DNA from: Thiothrix eikelboomii
GTDB lineage: Bacteria; Pseudomonadota; Gammaproteobacteria; Thiotrichales; Thiotrichaceae
Length of the DNA stretch: 64,000 nt
Assembly: GCF_900167255.1 (NCBI RefSeq)
Contig: NZ_FUYB01000004.1
Location: 186,001 to 250,000, forward strand
Reading direction: 5' to 3'
Shown here: positions 36,595-45,688 of the stretch, piece by piece
Layout of the letters: every line of letters starts with the position of its first letter
Numbering within the stretch: position 1 is the first letter of the stretch
Program-made: the position numbers and the translations under genes
Notes under the pieces: model-generated
Database searches by the model: none
The model's input: the letters and a program-made list of their open reading frames with translations, nothing else
Told to the model about the DNA's origin: nothing

Positions 36595-36951
36595 ATGAGT
36601 GATATGCAAGACTACCAATCAAGCTTGAGCGATGCAGGTAGCCGCAAGTTTGAAACTTTCTCTTATTTGCCCGCGATGACGGCTGAGCAGACCCGCCAAC
36701 AAATTCAGTACATCGTGAATAAGGGTTGGAATCCGTCCATCGAGCACACTGAGCCAGAAAATGCTTCCGGCAGCTATTGGTATATGTGGAAACTGCCGAT
36801 GTTCGGCGAAACCAACGTTGATGCTATTTTGGCAGAACTCGAAAATTGCCATGCTGCCCACCCGAACAACCATGTTCGCTTGCTGGGCCTGGATAATTAT
36901 GCACAATGTGCGGGTGCTTCGATGGTTATCTATCGCGGTAAGACGGTTTAA
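36595..36951 (+). CDS. cbbS: RuBisCO small subunit
   Basis: Protein of 118 residues, normal for form IA. Conserved parts: [19 protein letters not shown], the [11 protein letters not shown] stretch, [14 protein letters not shown], and [20 protein letters not shown]. It caps the large-subunit octamer. Start ATG 36595 follows TTTCAGGAG. Confidence 0.96.
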   Translation: MSDMQDYQSSLSDAGSRKFETFSYLPAMTAEQTRQQIQYIVNKGWNPSIEHTEPENASGSYWYMWKLPMFGETNVDAILAELENCHAAHPNNHVRLLGLDNYAQCAGASMVIYRGKTV

Positions 36952-36956
36952 CTATC

Positions 36957-36984
36957 GTAGGGGCGAAAAATTTTTCGCCCCTAC
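36957..36984. repeat. 28-base perfect palindrome after cbbS
   Basis: Left arm GTAGGGGCGAAAAA (36957-36970) is the exact reverse complement of the right arm 36971-36984. A 14-bp stem without spacer follows the cbbS stop by five bases. It could be a terminator/processing signal or a dispersed element. Orf104 begins 24 bases later. Confidence 0.8.
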
Positions 36985-37008
36985 TCCCCCACAACAGGAG
37001 TTCAGTTT

Positions 37009-37323
37009 ATGTCCACAAAACCCGATCGCTACGTTGGTATTGACCACGACATCAATGGTGGCATGACCACGATTGGCAAAATCATCCGCGATGCGTGGGT
37101 ATTTGATCTGATCCCTGAAACAGAAACCTGTGCCAATTGGAACCTAGCCGGGATTGATGCTTTGCTACAAAAGGTCAATGCCGAGTGGGACAAATATGGT
37201 TGTTTGGTTAGCCGCCTGCCTCCTGAGTTGGCAGCACGCCATCAACAGATTCACGATGCCGCGATTGCCAAAGCACGCGCTGCAGGTTGGTCGGGCGAAC
37301 ACGAAACTGATGACGAAGATTAA
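37009..37323 (+). CDS. Small protein encoded between cbbS and cbbQ (orf104)
   Basis: Protein of 104 residues with CAGGAG ten bases before ATG. I do not recognise a family. Visible features: a beta/alpha-looking N-terminus ([20 protein letters not shown]), a central [40 protein letters not shown] and a strongly acidic end (GEHETDDED). No signal peptide or membrane segment, so cytoplasmic. Its place in a RuBisCO-activase operon suggests a role in RuBisCO folding, assembly or remodelling, for example as an adaptor for CbbQ/CbbO. That is inference from position. Confidence 0.75.
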   Translation: MSTKPDRYVGIDHDINGGMTTIGKIIRDAWVFDLIPETETCANWNLAGIDALLQKVNAEWDKYGCLVSRLPPELAARHQQIHDAAIAKARAAGWSGEHETDDED

Positions 37324-37352
37324 AAGCTTCAGCGAATTTAAGAGGATTAGCC

Positions 37353-38165
37353 ATGTCTGCAGCCGTTGACCCAAACCAGTACATCGTAAAACAAGAACCC
37401 TATTACCAAGCCGTCGGTGACGAAATTGCGCTTTACGAAGCTGCCTACAGCGCCCGGATGCCGATGATGCTCAAAGGCCCGACCGGTTGCGGTAAATCAC
37501 GTTTCGTCGAACACATGGCATGGCGGCTGAAACGTCCACTGATTACCGTAGCATGTAACGAAGACATGACCGCTTCTGACTTGGTAGGGCGTTTCTTGCT
37601 CGACAAGGACGGCACGAAATGGCAAGACGGCCCGCTGGCAACGGCAGCACGCATCGGCGCGATTTGCTATTTGGATGAGGTCGTGGAAGCGCGGCAAGAT
37701 ACCACCGTCGTGATTCACCCGCTGACCGACCACCGCCGTAGTTTACCGCTGGATAAAAAAGGCGAGCTGATCGAAGCGCACCCTGATTTCCAATTGGTGA
37801 TTTCTTACAACCCCGGCTACCAGAGCTTGATGAAGGATTTGAAGCAGTCCACCAAGCAGCGTTTCGGTGCGCTGGATTTTGATTACCCGCGTGAAGCGAT
37901 TGAAGTCGCCATCGTTGCCAAAGAATCCGGCGTGGATGAAAAAACCGCCGCCAAATTGGTACAGATTGCGCATCGGGCGCGTAACTTGAAAGGTCATGGG
38001 CTGGATGAAGGCATTTCCACCCGTTTGCTGGTGTACGCCGGGCAATTGATCGGCAAAGGTATTGCGCCACACGCCGCTTGCACCATGACGATGGTGACAC
38101 CCCTAACCGATGACCCGGATATGCGGGACACGCTGAATGCGGCGGTGCAGACGTTCTTTGGGTGA
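37353..38165 (+). CDS. cbbQ: CbbQ, AAA+ RuBisCO activase motor
   Basis: Protein of 270 residues of the MoxR/NorQ/CbbQ AAA+ clade. Walker A GPTGCGKS at residues 42-49, Walker B ICYLDEV near 104-110, then the sensor region [10 protein letters not shown]. As a hexamer bound to CbbO it uses ATP to pull inhibitory sugar phosphates off RuBisCO. The gene is visibly richer in G+C than the window (38 of 60 at 37681-37740), as is cbbO. Confidence 0.94.
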   Translation: MSAAVDPNQYIVKQEPYYQAVGDEIALYEAAYSARMPMMLKGPTGCGKSRFVEHMAWRLKRPLITVACNEDMTASDLVGRFLLDKDGTKWQDGPLATAARIGAICYLDEVVEARQDTTVVIHPLTDHRRSLPLDKKGELIEAHPDFQLVISYNPGYQSLMKDLKQSTKQRFGALDFDYPREAIEVAIVAKESGVDEKTAAKLVQIAHRARNLKGHGLDEGISTRLLVYAGQLIGKGIAPHAACTMTMVTPLTDDPDMRDTLNAAVQTFFG

Positions 38166-38177
38166 GAGAGAAGAAGA

Positions 38178-38279
38178 CCCCATCCTAACCTTCCCCCGCA
38201 AGGAGGGAAGGAACAAGAGGCACATCCCTCTTCCGTCTTGCTCCCTTCACCCCTTGCGGGGGAAGGGCTGGGGATGGGG
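38178..38279. repeat. Long inverted REP-like repeat in the cbbQ-cbbO spacer
   Basis: Left arm 38178-38203 (CCCCATCCTAACCTTCCCCC and six more) is nearly the reverse complement of the right arm 38252-38279 (CCTTGCGGGGGAAGGGCTGG and eight more), with a 48-base middle. It fills the 153-base gap between cbbQ and cbbO and belongs to the same dispersed style as 3463-3495 and 36514-36566. Confidence 0.7.
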
Positions 38280-38318
38280 GGAAAGGTTCGGAGTGCCAGT
38301 ATCAACAGGTAAGCAACT

Positions 38319-40661
38319 ATGGCAATCCATCTTGAAGAGTATCGGGAATTTCTCGAAAAAATAACGCCACGGGTGCGTGATGTCCTCGATGGTTCGTACC
38401 AAGAAGCCACGCGGGTGATGTCGCCAGTCGGATTGCTGGATTATCTGGACGGTGCAAAAGCGATCCAGAAACTTGGTCGCGGTGAAGACCTGCTCATCAC
38501 CTATTTGCAGGAAATGCCGCTGGTTGCCAAAGAATGCGGCGAAGACATTATCCCCGATGTGGTCACCTCCGCGATGAAACTGTCGTCGATGGTGTCCGGC
38601 GAAGTCATTACCCTGATGCTGTCCAGCCTGCCCACTGCGTCACGCCATCTGGGGGATGCCGAACTGGTGCGTGGCTACCTGACCTTCATCCACCAGTTTT
38701 CCTCGACGGCGGCACGCGGCTTGCGCCCGATGCTCAATCACATGGATGAATTGCTCTCCAAGCTGACTTTAAGCGGCTTGCGGCGTTGGGCGAGTTTTGG
38801 GGCACAAGCCTACCGCCGTGACTTCAATAACCTCACCCAATATTTTGATCTGGAATCGGCAGATAGCCGCGCTACGTTGCAGAAAGAACGCCGTGGGGTG
38901 TTATTCGTGAAAACCCAGCGCAAACTGAATTTTTACCTGCGGGCATTGTGGGGACGCGATTTCTTCCTGCGTCCGACGGGTGCGGATTACACCGATTTTC
39001 GCCCCTACATCGAACACCGCATTTTCCATCTGCCGGATGCGGTGGATGATTTGGGCGATATTCCGGGGCTGGAATTGTACCGCGCTACTGCCGCGCACAT
39101 GGCGGCGCATTTAATGTATACCCGCAAGGCATTGTCGGCGGAACAGCTTAGCCCTGCGCAACTGTTTTTCATCGGTTTCATGGAAGATGCGCGGGTCGAA
39201 TACAAGGCGACGCAAGCTTTTCCCGGCTTGAAAACCTTGTGGAGCCGCTTGCTGACCTCACACTATGACGGCGCGGTGGAACACCCGACCATGCGTTTGC
39301 TGGAAAACATCGCCCTGATGTTGCTGGATGAGCAGGTGAAAGGTAAGGGTGATGAAGCAATCAGCGCGTTCGTGGCGAAATTCCACGCCAATATTGCGGA
39401 AAAACAGGACGATGGACAGTTCTCGTGGTTGATGGGTGTCGAGCTTTACAACCTGTTTGCGGGGCGGCGTGAAGTGCCGAGCTTGCGGATTCTGGAGCGC
39501 ATCCGCATCCCGTTCCGCGATGACAACCGTTATGTCTGGACGATGGAGGAAATGACGTGGGATGTCGGGTTTGAATACGTCCCCGCCAGCCAGCGTCAGG
39601 TACGTCGTCAGGTGAGCGTGATGGAAATGGCGAACGAGGTTGACTGCGAACTGGCAGGCGATGACGCGCAGGAAATCTGGACGTGTGCCACCGAGATGTA
39701 CCCTTACGAGGACGATCTGGAAAATACCCAAAGTTTCAACCAGATGTGGGGCAAAGAGCCGGTTTCCGAACCGTTCCACTACCACGAATGGGATTACCAC
39801 ATCCAGTTGCATCGCCCGGACTGGGTGACGGTGTACGAACGCCGCCAGCAACGCGGTGATCCTGATGATATTCGAGCCATTATCGACGCTTACCGCCCGG
39901 TGGCGCACCGCATCAAGCAAATCATCGACTTGCTAACGCCCGAAGGCGTGCAACGCCAGCGCGGACTGGAAGACGGCGACGAAATCGACATCAATGCGGC
40001 AGTGGATGCGATGATTGCCATCCGCATAGGCCAACAGCCCAACCCGCGTATTACGATGCGCAATGTCATCAAAAACCGTGATCTGGCGGTGGTGGTATTG
40101 CTGGATTTGTCGGAATCCACCAATGAAGCTCTGAAGGGTTCAGACAAAACCGTACTGCAATTGACCCGTGAAGCCTCCACGTTGGTGGCGACGGCGATTG
40201 AAGGCATCGGCGACCCGTATGCGATTCACGGCTTTGCCTCGGATGGGCGGCATGATGTGCAGTATTTCCGCCTGAAGGATTTCAACCAGCATTTTGATGA
40301 TGAAGCCAAAGCGCGCTTGGCGGGAATGAAGGGCGGGCTTTCCACCCGCATGGGGGCTGCATTGCGCCATGCGGCATACCATTTACACAAGCAACCGGAA
40401 CGCCGCAAGCTGGTATTGCTGGTGACGGATGGCGAACCGGCGGATATTGACGAACGCGACCCGCAGCATTTGCGCTTTGATGCGAAAAAGGCGGTGGAAG
40501 AGCTGTATGCCACGGGCGTGCAGACGTATTGTTTGACGCTCGACCCACACGCGGATGATTATGTGAAACGGATTTTTGGGCAGAATAATTACACGGTGAT
40601 TGACCATGTGGATCGGTTGCCTGAGCAATTGCCGGTGTTGTTTGCGAGTTTGACTAAGTAG
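38319..40661 (+). CDS. cbbO: CbbO, VWA-domain RuBisCO activase adaptor
   Basis: Protein of 780 residues. The C-terminal part (about 585-780) is a von Willebrand factor A domain with the metal-site motif VVVLLDLSEST (DxSxS near residue 595) and LVTDGEPAD. The long helical N-terminal part (about 1-560) is the NorD/CbbO-type scaffold. CbbO binds CbbQ and links the motor to RuBisCO by its metal site. Full length, no defects. The ATG at 38319 begins MAIHLEEYREFLEK. It ends 20 bases before the IS66 fragment, so the accessory island starts directly behind the operon. Confidence 0.93.
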   Translation: MAIHLEEYREFLEKITPRVRDVLDGSYQEATRVMSPVGLLDYLDGAKAIQKLGRGEDLLITYLQEMPLVAKECGEDIIPDVVTSAMKLSSMVSGEVITLMLSSLPTASRHLGDAELVRGYLTFIHQFSSTAARGLRPMLNHMDELLSKLTLSGLRRWASFGAQAYRRDFNNLTQYFDLESADSRATLQKERRGVLFVKTQRKLNFYLRALWGRDFFLRPTGADYTDFRPYIEHRIFHLPDAVDDLGDIPGLELYRATAAHMAAHLMYTRKALSAEQLSPAQLFFIGFMEDARVEYKATQAFPGLKTLWSRLLTSHYDGAVEHPTMRLLENIALMLLDEQVKGKGDEAISAFVAKFHANIAEKQDDGQFSWLMGVELYNLFAGRREVPSLRILERIRIPFRDDNRYVWTMEEMTWDVGFEYVPASQRQVRRQVSVMEMANEVDCELAGDDAQEIWTCATEMYPYEDDLENTQSFNQMWGKEPVSEPFHYHEWDYHIQLHRPDWVTVYERRQQRGDPDDIRAIIDAYRPVAHRIKQIIDLLTPEGVQRQRGLEDGDEIDINAAVDAMIAIRIGQQPNPRITMRNVIKNRDLAVVVLLDLSESTNEALKGSDKTVLQLTREASTLVATAIEGIGDPYAIHGFASDGRHDVQYFRLKDFNQHFDDEAKARLAGMKGGLSTRMGAALRHAAYHLHKQPERRKLVLLVTDGEPADIDERDPQHLRFDAKKAVEELYATGVQTYCLTLDPHADDYVKRIFGQNNYTVIDHVDRLPEQLPVLFASLTK

Positions 40662-40678
40662 GACTGATGAGATAAGGG

Positions 40679-41001
40679 GACTGCAACACACCCATCTGCC
40701 GCCTGATCAAATAGCAGAACTGGGACAGCGTTATGACCAATGGGTAAACCACGGTTTGCTGGTCTTTCCTGAATTGCCCAAAACCCGCCCCAAACAAGGA
40801 AAAGCGAAGCAGCATCCTGCCAGAAACCTATTGTGTCGGTTGAAGGACTTCAAGGATTCGGTGTTGCTGTTCCTCCAGCGGTTTGACGTGCCTTTTGACA
40901 ACAACTTGGCTGAGCGGGCAGTACGCCCTATGAAAGTCAAACTCAAGGTGGCTGGAGGCTTCCGGGCAATGGGGGGAGCGGAGGCCTTTGGTGTCATCTG
41001 A
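40679..41001 (+). pseudogene. IS66-family transposase (TnpC) C-terminal fragment
   Basis: The frame reads QIAELGQRYDQWVNHGLLVF, NLLCRLKDFKDSVLLFLQRF, then VPFDNNLAERAVRPMKVKLK and VAGGFRAMGG. This is the end of the DDE_Tnp_IS66 domain, including the PFDNNxAER motif with the third acidic residue. At least 350 N-terminal residues are missing, and it ends abruptly at GVI-stop where another gene fragment begins, so it is a dead remnant. Confidence 0.85.
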
Positions 41002-41691
41002 TCTACCCCGCGAATAGATGACATACTGAAATACGACAGTGTTGAGGTTTTAACATCTGCGATGCAGCGTTTGGATCTGTTGAACGCGGCTGGTATTTTT
41101 AGAGCCAATCCACCTCCCTTCACTGACAGTAAAGTCAGAGTTCACCAAATCAAGTCACTCAGTAATGAACAGCAAGTGATGTTTGTCAAATTGCGCCTAC
41201 AGGCAATTTTCGATCAGTGTAAGCGCTTAGGCACTACTGCCTCCGGCACTGAGTTACGGCATGTAGTTTTTCTGGACGAGGGTCACAAATATTTCTCAAA
41301 AGAGCCAGATGACATTATTAATGTCATTGCCAAAGAAGCACGTAAATTCGGCTTAGGGCTGTGGTGTGCCTCTCAATAGCCTACAGAGTTTCCTGAAGCG
41401 TTTTTGACGAATGTGGGTGCGACCGTGCTATTGACGATCCATTCACGTTATTGGGAAACCGCCCGGCGTCTGAATGCGGATTAGTGAGGAAACGTTACGC
41501 TTTACTCGGCCTAAGGAAGTGATTGCTGTAAAGTTCCAACGGGACGGTCAAGCCGATCCACCGTGGCAGAACACATAGTCACCAACCCGAACAATTCAGC
41601 GGGGGTGGTGGCGATGGTGGCTGGGTAGAAGCAGTTTTCTGGAGTCTGGTGAGGCTGCCTGATGGCAACTGGATGAGAGGAACCTTATCTT
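41002..41691 (+). pseudogene. Broken HerA/VirB4-like ATPase (C-terminal part)
   Basis: The frame from about 41011 reads IDDILKYDSVEVLTSAMQRL, then KLRLQAIFDQCKRLG, HVVFLDEGHKYFS (a Walker B strand followed by the DEGH motif) and FGLGLWCASQ, then a stop at 41377-41379. It continues in frame with PTEFPEAFLTNVGATVLLTI and HSRYWETARRLNAD, then shifts frame into EETLRFTRPKEVIAVKFQRD, ending PPWQNT-stop at 41576-41578. A third frame reads on as HQPEQFSGGGGDGGWVEAVF to 41691. The layout is that of the ATPase domain of HerA/DUF87 or conjugation-type DNA pumps. The nonsense codon and frameshifts show decay. Confidence 0.7.
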
Positions 41692-41743
41692 GAAAAGTCG
41701 CGGGTCGGAATTTTTAACGTGCCGCATTGATATTGATAAGGTT
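41681..41743. repeat. Inverted repeat after the broken ATPase
   Basis: AACCTTATC (41681-41689) and GATAAGGTT (41735-41743) are exact inverted copies 45 bases apart. It may be a transcription stop or a trace of a small element. The following 41744-41951 contains an open frame without start (41820-41984, with TTQLQLADVLAGKQWNG) that I do not recognise. Confidence 0.35.
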
Positions 41744-41951
41744 GTCACTGGTTCGACATGGACAAACCATGTAGCTTGGACTTGCTAACACCTAGTTGGC
41801 TACAAAAGACCATAGATGACCGATACGGCATGCACGCCACGGCGATACACGAGCCTATACAAGCGAGGCAGCACAGCTCAAAACGACACAAACCACGCAG
41901 TTGCAGTTGGCGGATGTGTTGGCAGGCAAACAATGGAATGGGATGAGCAGG

Positions 41952-44471
41952 TTAGTTGCTCGATACTGTTATGCCTATTGGATTTGAGGCTTCAATCGCA
42001 GTAAGTACCCCTGTGTACAGATCAATCCCAACGGAAGGAGCCTCGATAGATACAATCAGCGAGTATCTGGCTTTTTTGTCATACCGCTCAAGCTGGGTTC
42101 TGGTTCGCCACCAGCCCATCGCAGGGTAAACAGCGATATGCCCACGGTCAGCAAGTTCGGCGGCTGTACCTGACCAAATATCTTTGTGTACGGAACCCTT
42201 GTGTCTGAAATCTCCGAATAACCAGTTCGGATCACTCGGTGCTTTGCTGGTTCCCTCCTCCTCGTCGTGGACTGCGCGGCTGAGGCGGTTTTTGAAGTCT
42301 TTGATGGATTCAGTAGGGCGTTTCACTTCAAAGCGGAGCTGATGACTGGGATAGCGGTACTTGCTGGAAACATTACGGCTTGAGGGATTGGACTCGATGA
42401 AATAGGACAGAGTGACGGTCATGGTGACTTCCACCTCGCCCAATGCCTGAAGTTGCTCCTTCGGCCAAGGCAAATCATGCAAATGCATATCCCGTGTGGA
42501 GGAGTCTTTGCCTTTCCTCTTCTCGAATGGCTGGAGTTCATCTTCAACGATCATCGCCAATGAATTTTGCATACTCCAGAGTGCTTTACCCATATTGGGC
42601 ACGCCATAACCGACGCAGCGCACCAAACGTTTAGCATTTTGTTTATTGGTCTTTCTGCTATCCCCAAACTGGGTTCTCATGGCATCTGTCCAGTCAGCAG
42701 AATGAACCATCAATGCCCGCACAGTCTCAGGCCAAAACACAGGGTATTGGGCATAAATCTCGGCTGCAAATTTGGCAGCCAATGCGGTTGCGGCACTGGT
42801 CGCTTCAAAGGTAGAAAAATACCGCTCATTCGGTTGATGGTGCGTAGTCAACAATTTCAGGCTATGCAAGCCAGCACAACTATAATCATCAACGCCAACA
42901 TTTCCCCCTTCAAAAACCACTTCAGGCTTGATGGGCATGGATGTAGTCCATGTGATGGAGGTTGTGCTATAGGGACTCAAGCCACCTTGCGGAGCCAAAG
43001 GGCGGTAATGCCTTGCATCTTCTTCAGTAATGGTATTTTTACGGGTATAAGCACCAACAGTTAGTGCATTCCAAGCCTGCCCCGGATCGTGAATATCTTG
43101 TAGTTCATTGTGTTGTGGATACTCCTTCAAACGCACAAGGTCGTCGCCCGTGTTTCCAGCGCAGAGAACAATCAGTCGTGGGTTTAGATTTTCACCAAGG
43201 TAATCACAGGCCAGATTGTCTACCGTTGCCGACCATGCTGATGGTTTGCCTCTATCTCTGGAATCTTTGGCGGATAAGGCCATCGTATAAATTCGAGTAC
43301 GGTCATATTGAGCGATTTCAGGCAGCGCGATGCCATCAGATGTGATGTTGCCAAGGTGCTTGCCCTCATTGTCACCAGAATGGCGTAGCAGCTTGACCGA
43401 CTCAATGCGGTGATTCACCCTTCGCTGCTCATTGCTTGCCAGCGGTTCGGCCAAATCACCCCACAGGGCAAGCCCAGCCATACCCGTGCCGTGACCGTTA
43501 TCGTCCGTAGGAGTCCATTCAGGGTTGACCGTGTGTTGATCGTTATCGTCGAGAAAAGGTTGCAGCAAGGGATGTCCGTTATTGGTTCCGGTATCCAGAA
43601 TACAAATGTATGGTGAGTTTACGGCAGGTGGCACGGTACGGCTAATAAGGTCGTCTGCCCATTCCCTCTGGCTCAGAGGCTCCAAGGAGTCAAAAAACTC
43701 AGCCGTTTCTTTGGCCTTGCGCAGTTCAGAGATGTTGGATAATAACAAAGCTGAGGATGAGAGTTGCGCCCGGTTTGCCTTGATCAACAGGATGGAACGT
43801 TCAGGGAACTTAAGAGAGTCTTTAAGAGGATTTTCCGAAATTTGGATGCCTGCGTGTTGTGCAATGGTTTTGAAGTCATGAATGACGGCTGGTCTGTCAC
43901 CCAGCACTGGTAGCCATACTTCCCACCAGATCACGGTTTCAGCATCTTTCGGGTACAAATCTGGCTCATCAGACCAGAGTTCTTCCAATGCTGCTTCCCT
44001 GATAGATTGAATGGCATCAATCAACTTGCGGTTGTCACACGGCTGCCCATTCTTGTTAGTTTTGTAGCTTAGGTAAGATTCCAGTTTTTTCTCAATGACA
44101 GCTAATTTTCCCGGCGGGACAAGGATCGTTGCCTGAATTTGAGTGCCAATGTGACGGACGTTCAGAAGCTCAATTTTTTGCCTCGCATCTGCAAGGCTTT
44201 CAAAAGCCATGTCAATGCCCGGAAAACTCTCGAATGTTACTTGTAAGCCAATGGGGGACTCCACTGCGAATAATGAAGCTTGTTGGGCTAATTGCGTTTG
44301 TCTTTGGGCGACTTGATTGAGTTGGTTTTTCAGGTTTGCAGCATGTGAGGAGCGGTCAAGAGCGGGTATTTGCGGGGATTTTCCTCCACCAGAACCGGGG
44401 TGGGTATATTTCTCAGGTTTGCCGTTTTTTCCGATAAAGATGTGTGGCTTAAGGTCTTGGTTGTCCGCCAT
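41952..44471 (-). CDS. Cytoplasmic subtilisin-like (S8) serine protease, partner of an AAA ATPase
   Basis: Protein of 839 residues without signal peptide. The peptidase S8 triad is complete: Asp293 in CILDTGTNNGH, His327 in DNGHGTGMAG, oxyanion Asn440 in VLCAGNTG, and Ser559 in FEATSAATALAAKFAAE. The 290-residue N-terminal part (no clear domain, with SPIGLQVTFESFPGIDMAFE) and the 250-residue C-terminal part (beta-rich) are extra to the family core. Its ATG overlaps the stop of the upstream AAA gene (TAATG), so the two are translated together. Subtilase plus AAA ATPase pairs recur on mobile elements and are suspected defence or toxin-like modules. Here the target is unknown. Confidence 0.85.
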   Translation of the reverse strand: MADNQDLKPHIFIGKNGKPEKYTHPGSGGGKSPQIPALDRSSHAANLKNQLNQVAQRQTQLAQQASLFAVESPIGLQVTFESFPGIDMAFESLADARQKIELLNVRHIGTQIQATILVPPGKLAVIEKKLESYLSYKTNKNGQPCDNRKLIDAIQSIREAALEELWSDEPDLYPKDAETVIWWEVWLPVLGDRPAVIHDFKTIAQHAGIQISENPLKDSLKFPERSILLIKANRAQLSSSALLLSNISELRKAKETAEFFDSLEPLSQREWADDLISRTVPPAVNSPYICILDTGTNNGHPLLQPFLDDNDQHTVNPEWTPTDDNGHGTGMAGLALWGDLAEPLASNEQRRVNHRIESVKLLRHSGDNEGKHLGNITSDGIALPEIAQYDRTRIYTMALSAKDSRDRGKPSAWSATVDNLACDYLGENLNPRLIVLCAGNTGDDLVRLKEYPQHNELQDIHDPGQAWNALTVGAYTRKNTITEEDARHYRPLAPQGGLSPYSTTSITWTTSMPIKPEVVFEGGNVGVDDYSCAGLHSLKLLTTHHQPNERYFSTFEATSAATALAAKFAAEIYAQYPVFWPETVRALMVHSADWTDAMRTQFGDSRKTNKQNAKRLVRCVGYGVPNMGKALWSMQNSLAMIVEDELQPFEKRKGKDSSTRDMHLHDLPWPKEQLQALGEVEVTMTVTLSYFIESNPSSRNVSSKYRYPSHQLRFEVKRPTESIKDFKNRLSRAVHDEEEGTSKAPSDPNWLFGDFRHKGSVHKDIWSGTAAELADRGHIAVYPAMGWWRTRTQLERYDKKARYSLIVSIEAPSVGIDLYTGVLTAIEASNPIGITVSSN

Positions 44472-45463
44472 TAGATTCCTTTTTCTTCCAGCAAGCTGTT
44501 GCGCATTTCCCGACGATCCATGATGGCTGTTTCCAACATCGGCATGGTCACTTTCTCATGGTCATGGATCAGCAAATCTTTCACCGCCTCATCTGCTGCT
44601 CTGGTTATTTCTGCACTACTTAATCCCAGCGTGATAGCAGGGAGTTTTTTCCACGCAAAATTCTTGGCTACAAATGGCTGCAAGCGGTTTTTGAACAGAG
44701 TGATGATCTCTTCCTCTCCGGGTAGCTCATACCGAATCACGTCATCAAACCGCCGGAACAGTGCGTGATCAAGGATCTCCATATGATTAGTTGCACAAAC
44801 AATCAGGCTATTGGAGTGATCTTGCTCAATCATTTGCAGAAAGCTGTTCAATATCCGGCGTGCTTCACCAACATCATTGCTTATGCTTCTTTGTGAACCT
44901 AGTGCATCAAACTCGTCGAAGAAGTAGACACCTCGCACGTCATTTATCGCATCAAAAACTTGCCGCAACTTGGCTGCCGACTCACCCATGAACTTGGTTA
45001 TTAAAGCATCAAGTCGCACCTGGAACAATGGGTAGTCAAGCTCACCAGCAAGAATGGAGGCTGTAAATGTCTTGCCTGTTCCCGGTGGGCCAACCAGCAT
45101 AATCTTACGTCTTGGTGATAGACCATGATTTTTTAGCTTGGTCATGAAGCGTTGCTCATGAATCAACCTTGCCAGCTTGAGCTTAATTTCTTCTTTTGCA
45201 ATCAGGTCTGTAAGGCGGTGTTTAGGGTGGGAAGTGGACAAGAGACCAGCAGAATCCTGAACACCTCTGGAAATGAATATAGGGCTGTTTTTATTGGCAT
45301 TTTTCTTGGCCTTTTCAACGATATTCCTTAGTTCCTGAGCCAGCAGTCCATGCCCATTTCTGGCTTCGTGCGCAGCAACCTGTAATGCGACAGACAAAAA
45401 CCTGTCGTCATCCTTTTCCAGATGCGAGTACACAAGTGCCTTTAGTTGCTCTGAGCTAGCCAT
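44471..45463 (-). CDS. AAA ATPase, partner of the subtilisin-like protease
   Basis: Protein of 330 residues of the classical AAA clade (FtsH/spastin/Vps4-like core). Walker A GPPGTGKT at 125-132, Walker B GVYFFDEFDA with Asp183 and Glu184, sensor Asn226 in CATNHME, and arginine fingers in ALFRRFDD (237-238). Residues 1-90 are helical and may bind substrate. First gene of the two-gene operon with the protease. It likely unfolds or gates a target for cleavage, as ATPase subunits do for other compartment or membrane proteases. It begins at ATG 45463 after a weak AGAGAA and an AT-rich gap. Confidence 0.88.
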   Translation of the reverse strand: MASSEQLKALVYSHLEKDDDRFLSVALQVAAHEARNGHGLLAQELRNIVEKAKKNANKNSPIFISRGVQDSAGLLSTSHPKHRLTDLIAKEEIKLKLARLIHEQRFMTKLKNHGLSPRRKIMLVGPPGTGKTFTASILAGELDYPLFQVRLDALITKFMGESAAKLRQVFDAINDVRGVYFFDEFDALGSQRSISNDVGEARRILNSFLQMIEQDHSNSLIVCATNHMEILDHALFRRFDDVIRYELPGEEEIITLFKNRLQPFVAKNFAWKKLPAITLGLSSAEITRAADEAVKDLLIHDHEKVTMPMLETAIMDRREMRNSLLEEKGI

Positions 45464-45688
45464 GATTCTCTAAGTTAATGTTTATTAAACAAATATTAAA
45501 TAAAGCGTTAATGATATTCACTCTGTTATTTTGGCACGTTTCAGCTTAATTTGCTAAGGCCAAATTGACTCATGGCGGAGTTTACTGTACTGAGGGCATC
45601 TGAAAACCATCTGGACGGGGAGGTTATCCAGCCCTCGAAGGACTGTCTCATCTTATTCAAATATACACCTAATCCTCATGCAATACCT

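Noticed and set aside
41758-42004. Short plus-strand frames between the broken ATPase and the protease
   Set aside because: Three frames are open in part, none has a good start, and they overlap the end of the protease gene. Only noted as unexplained sequence.
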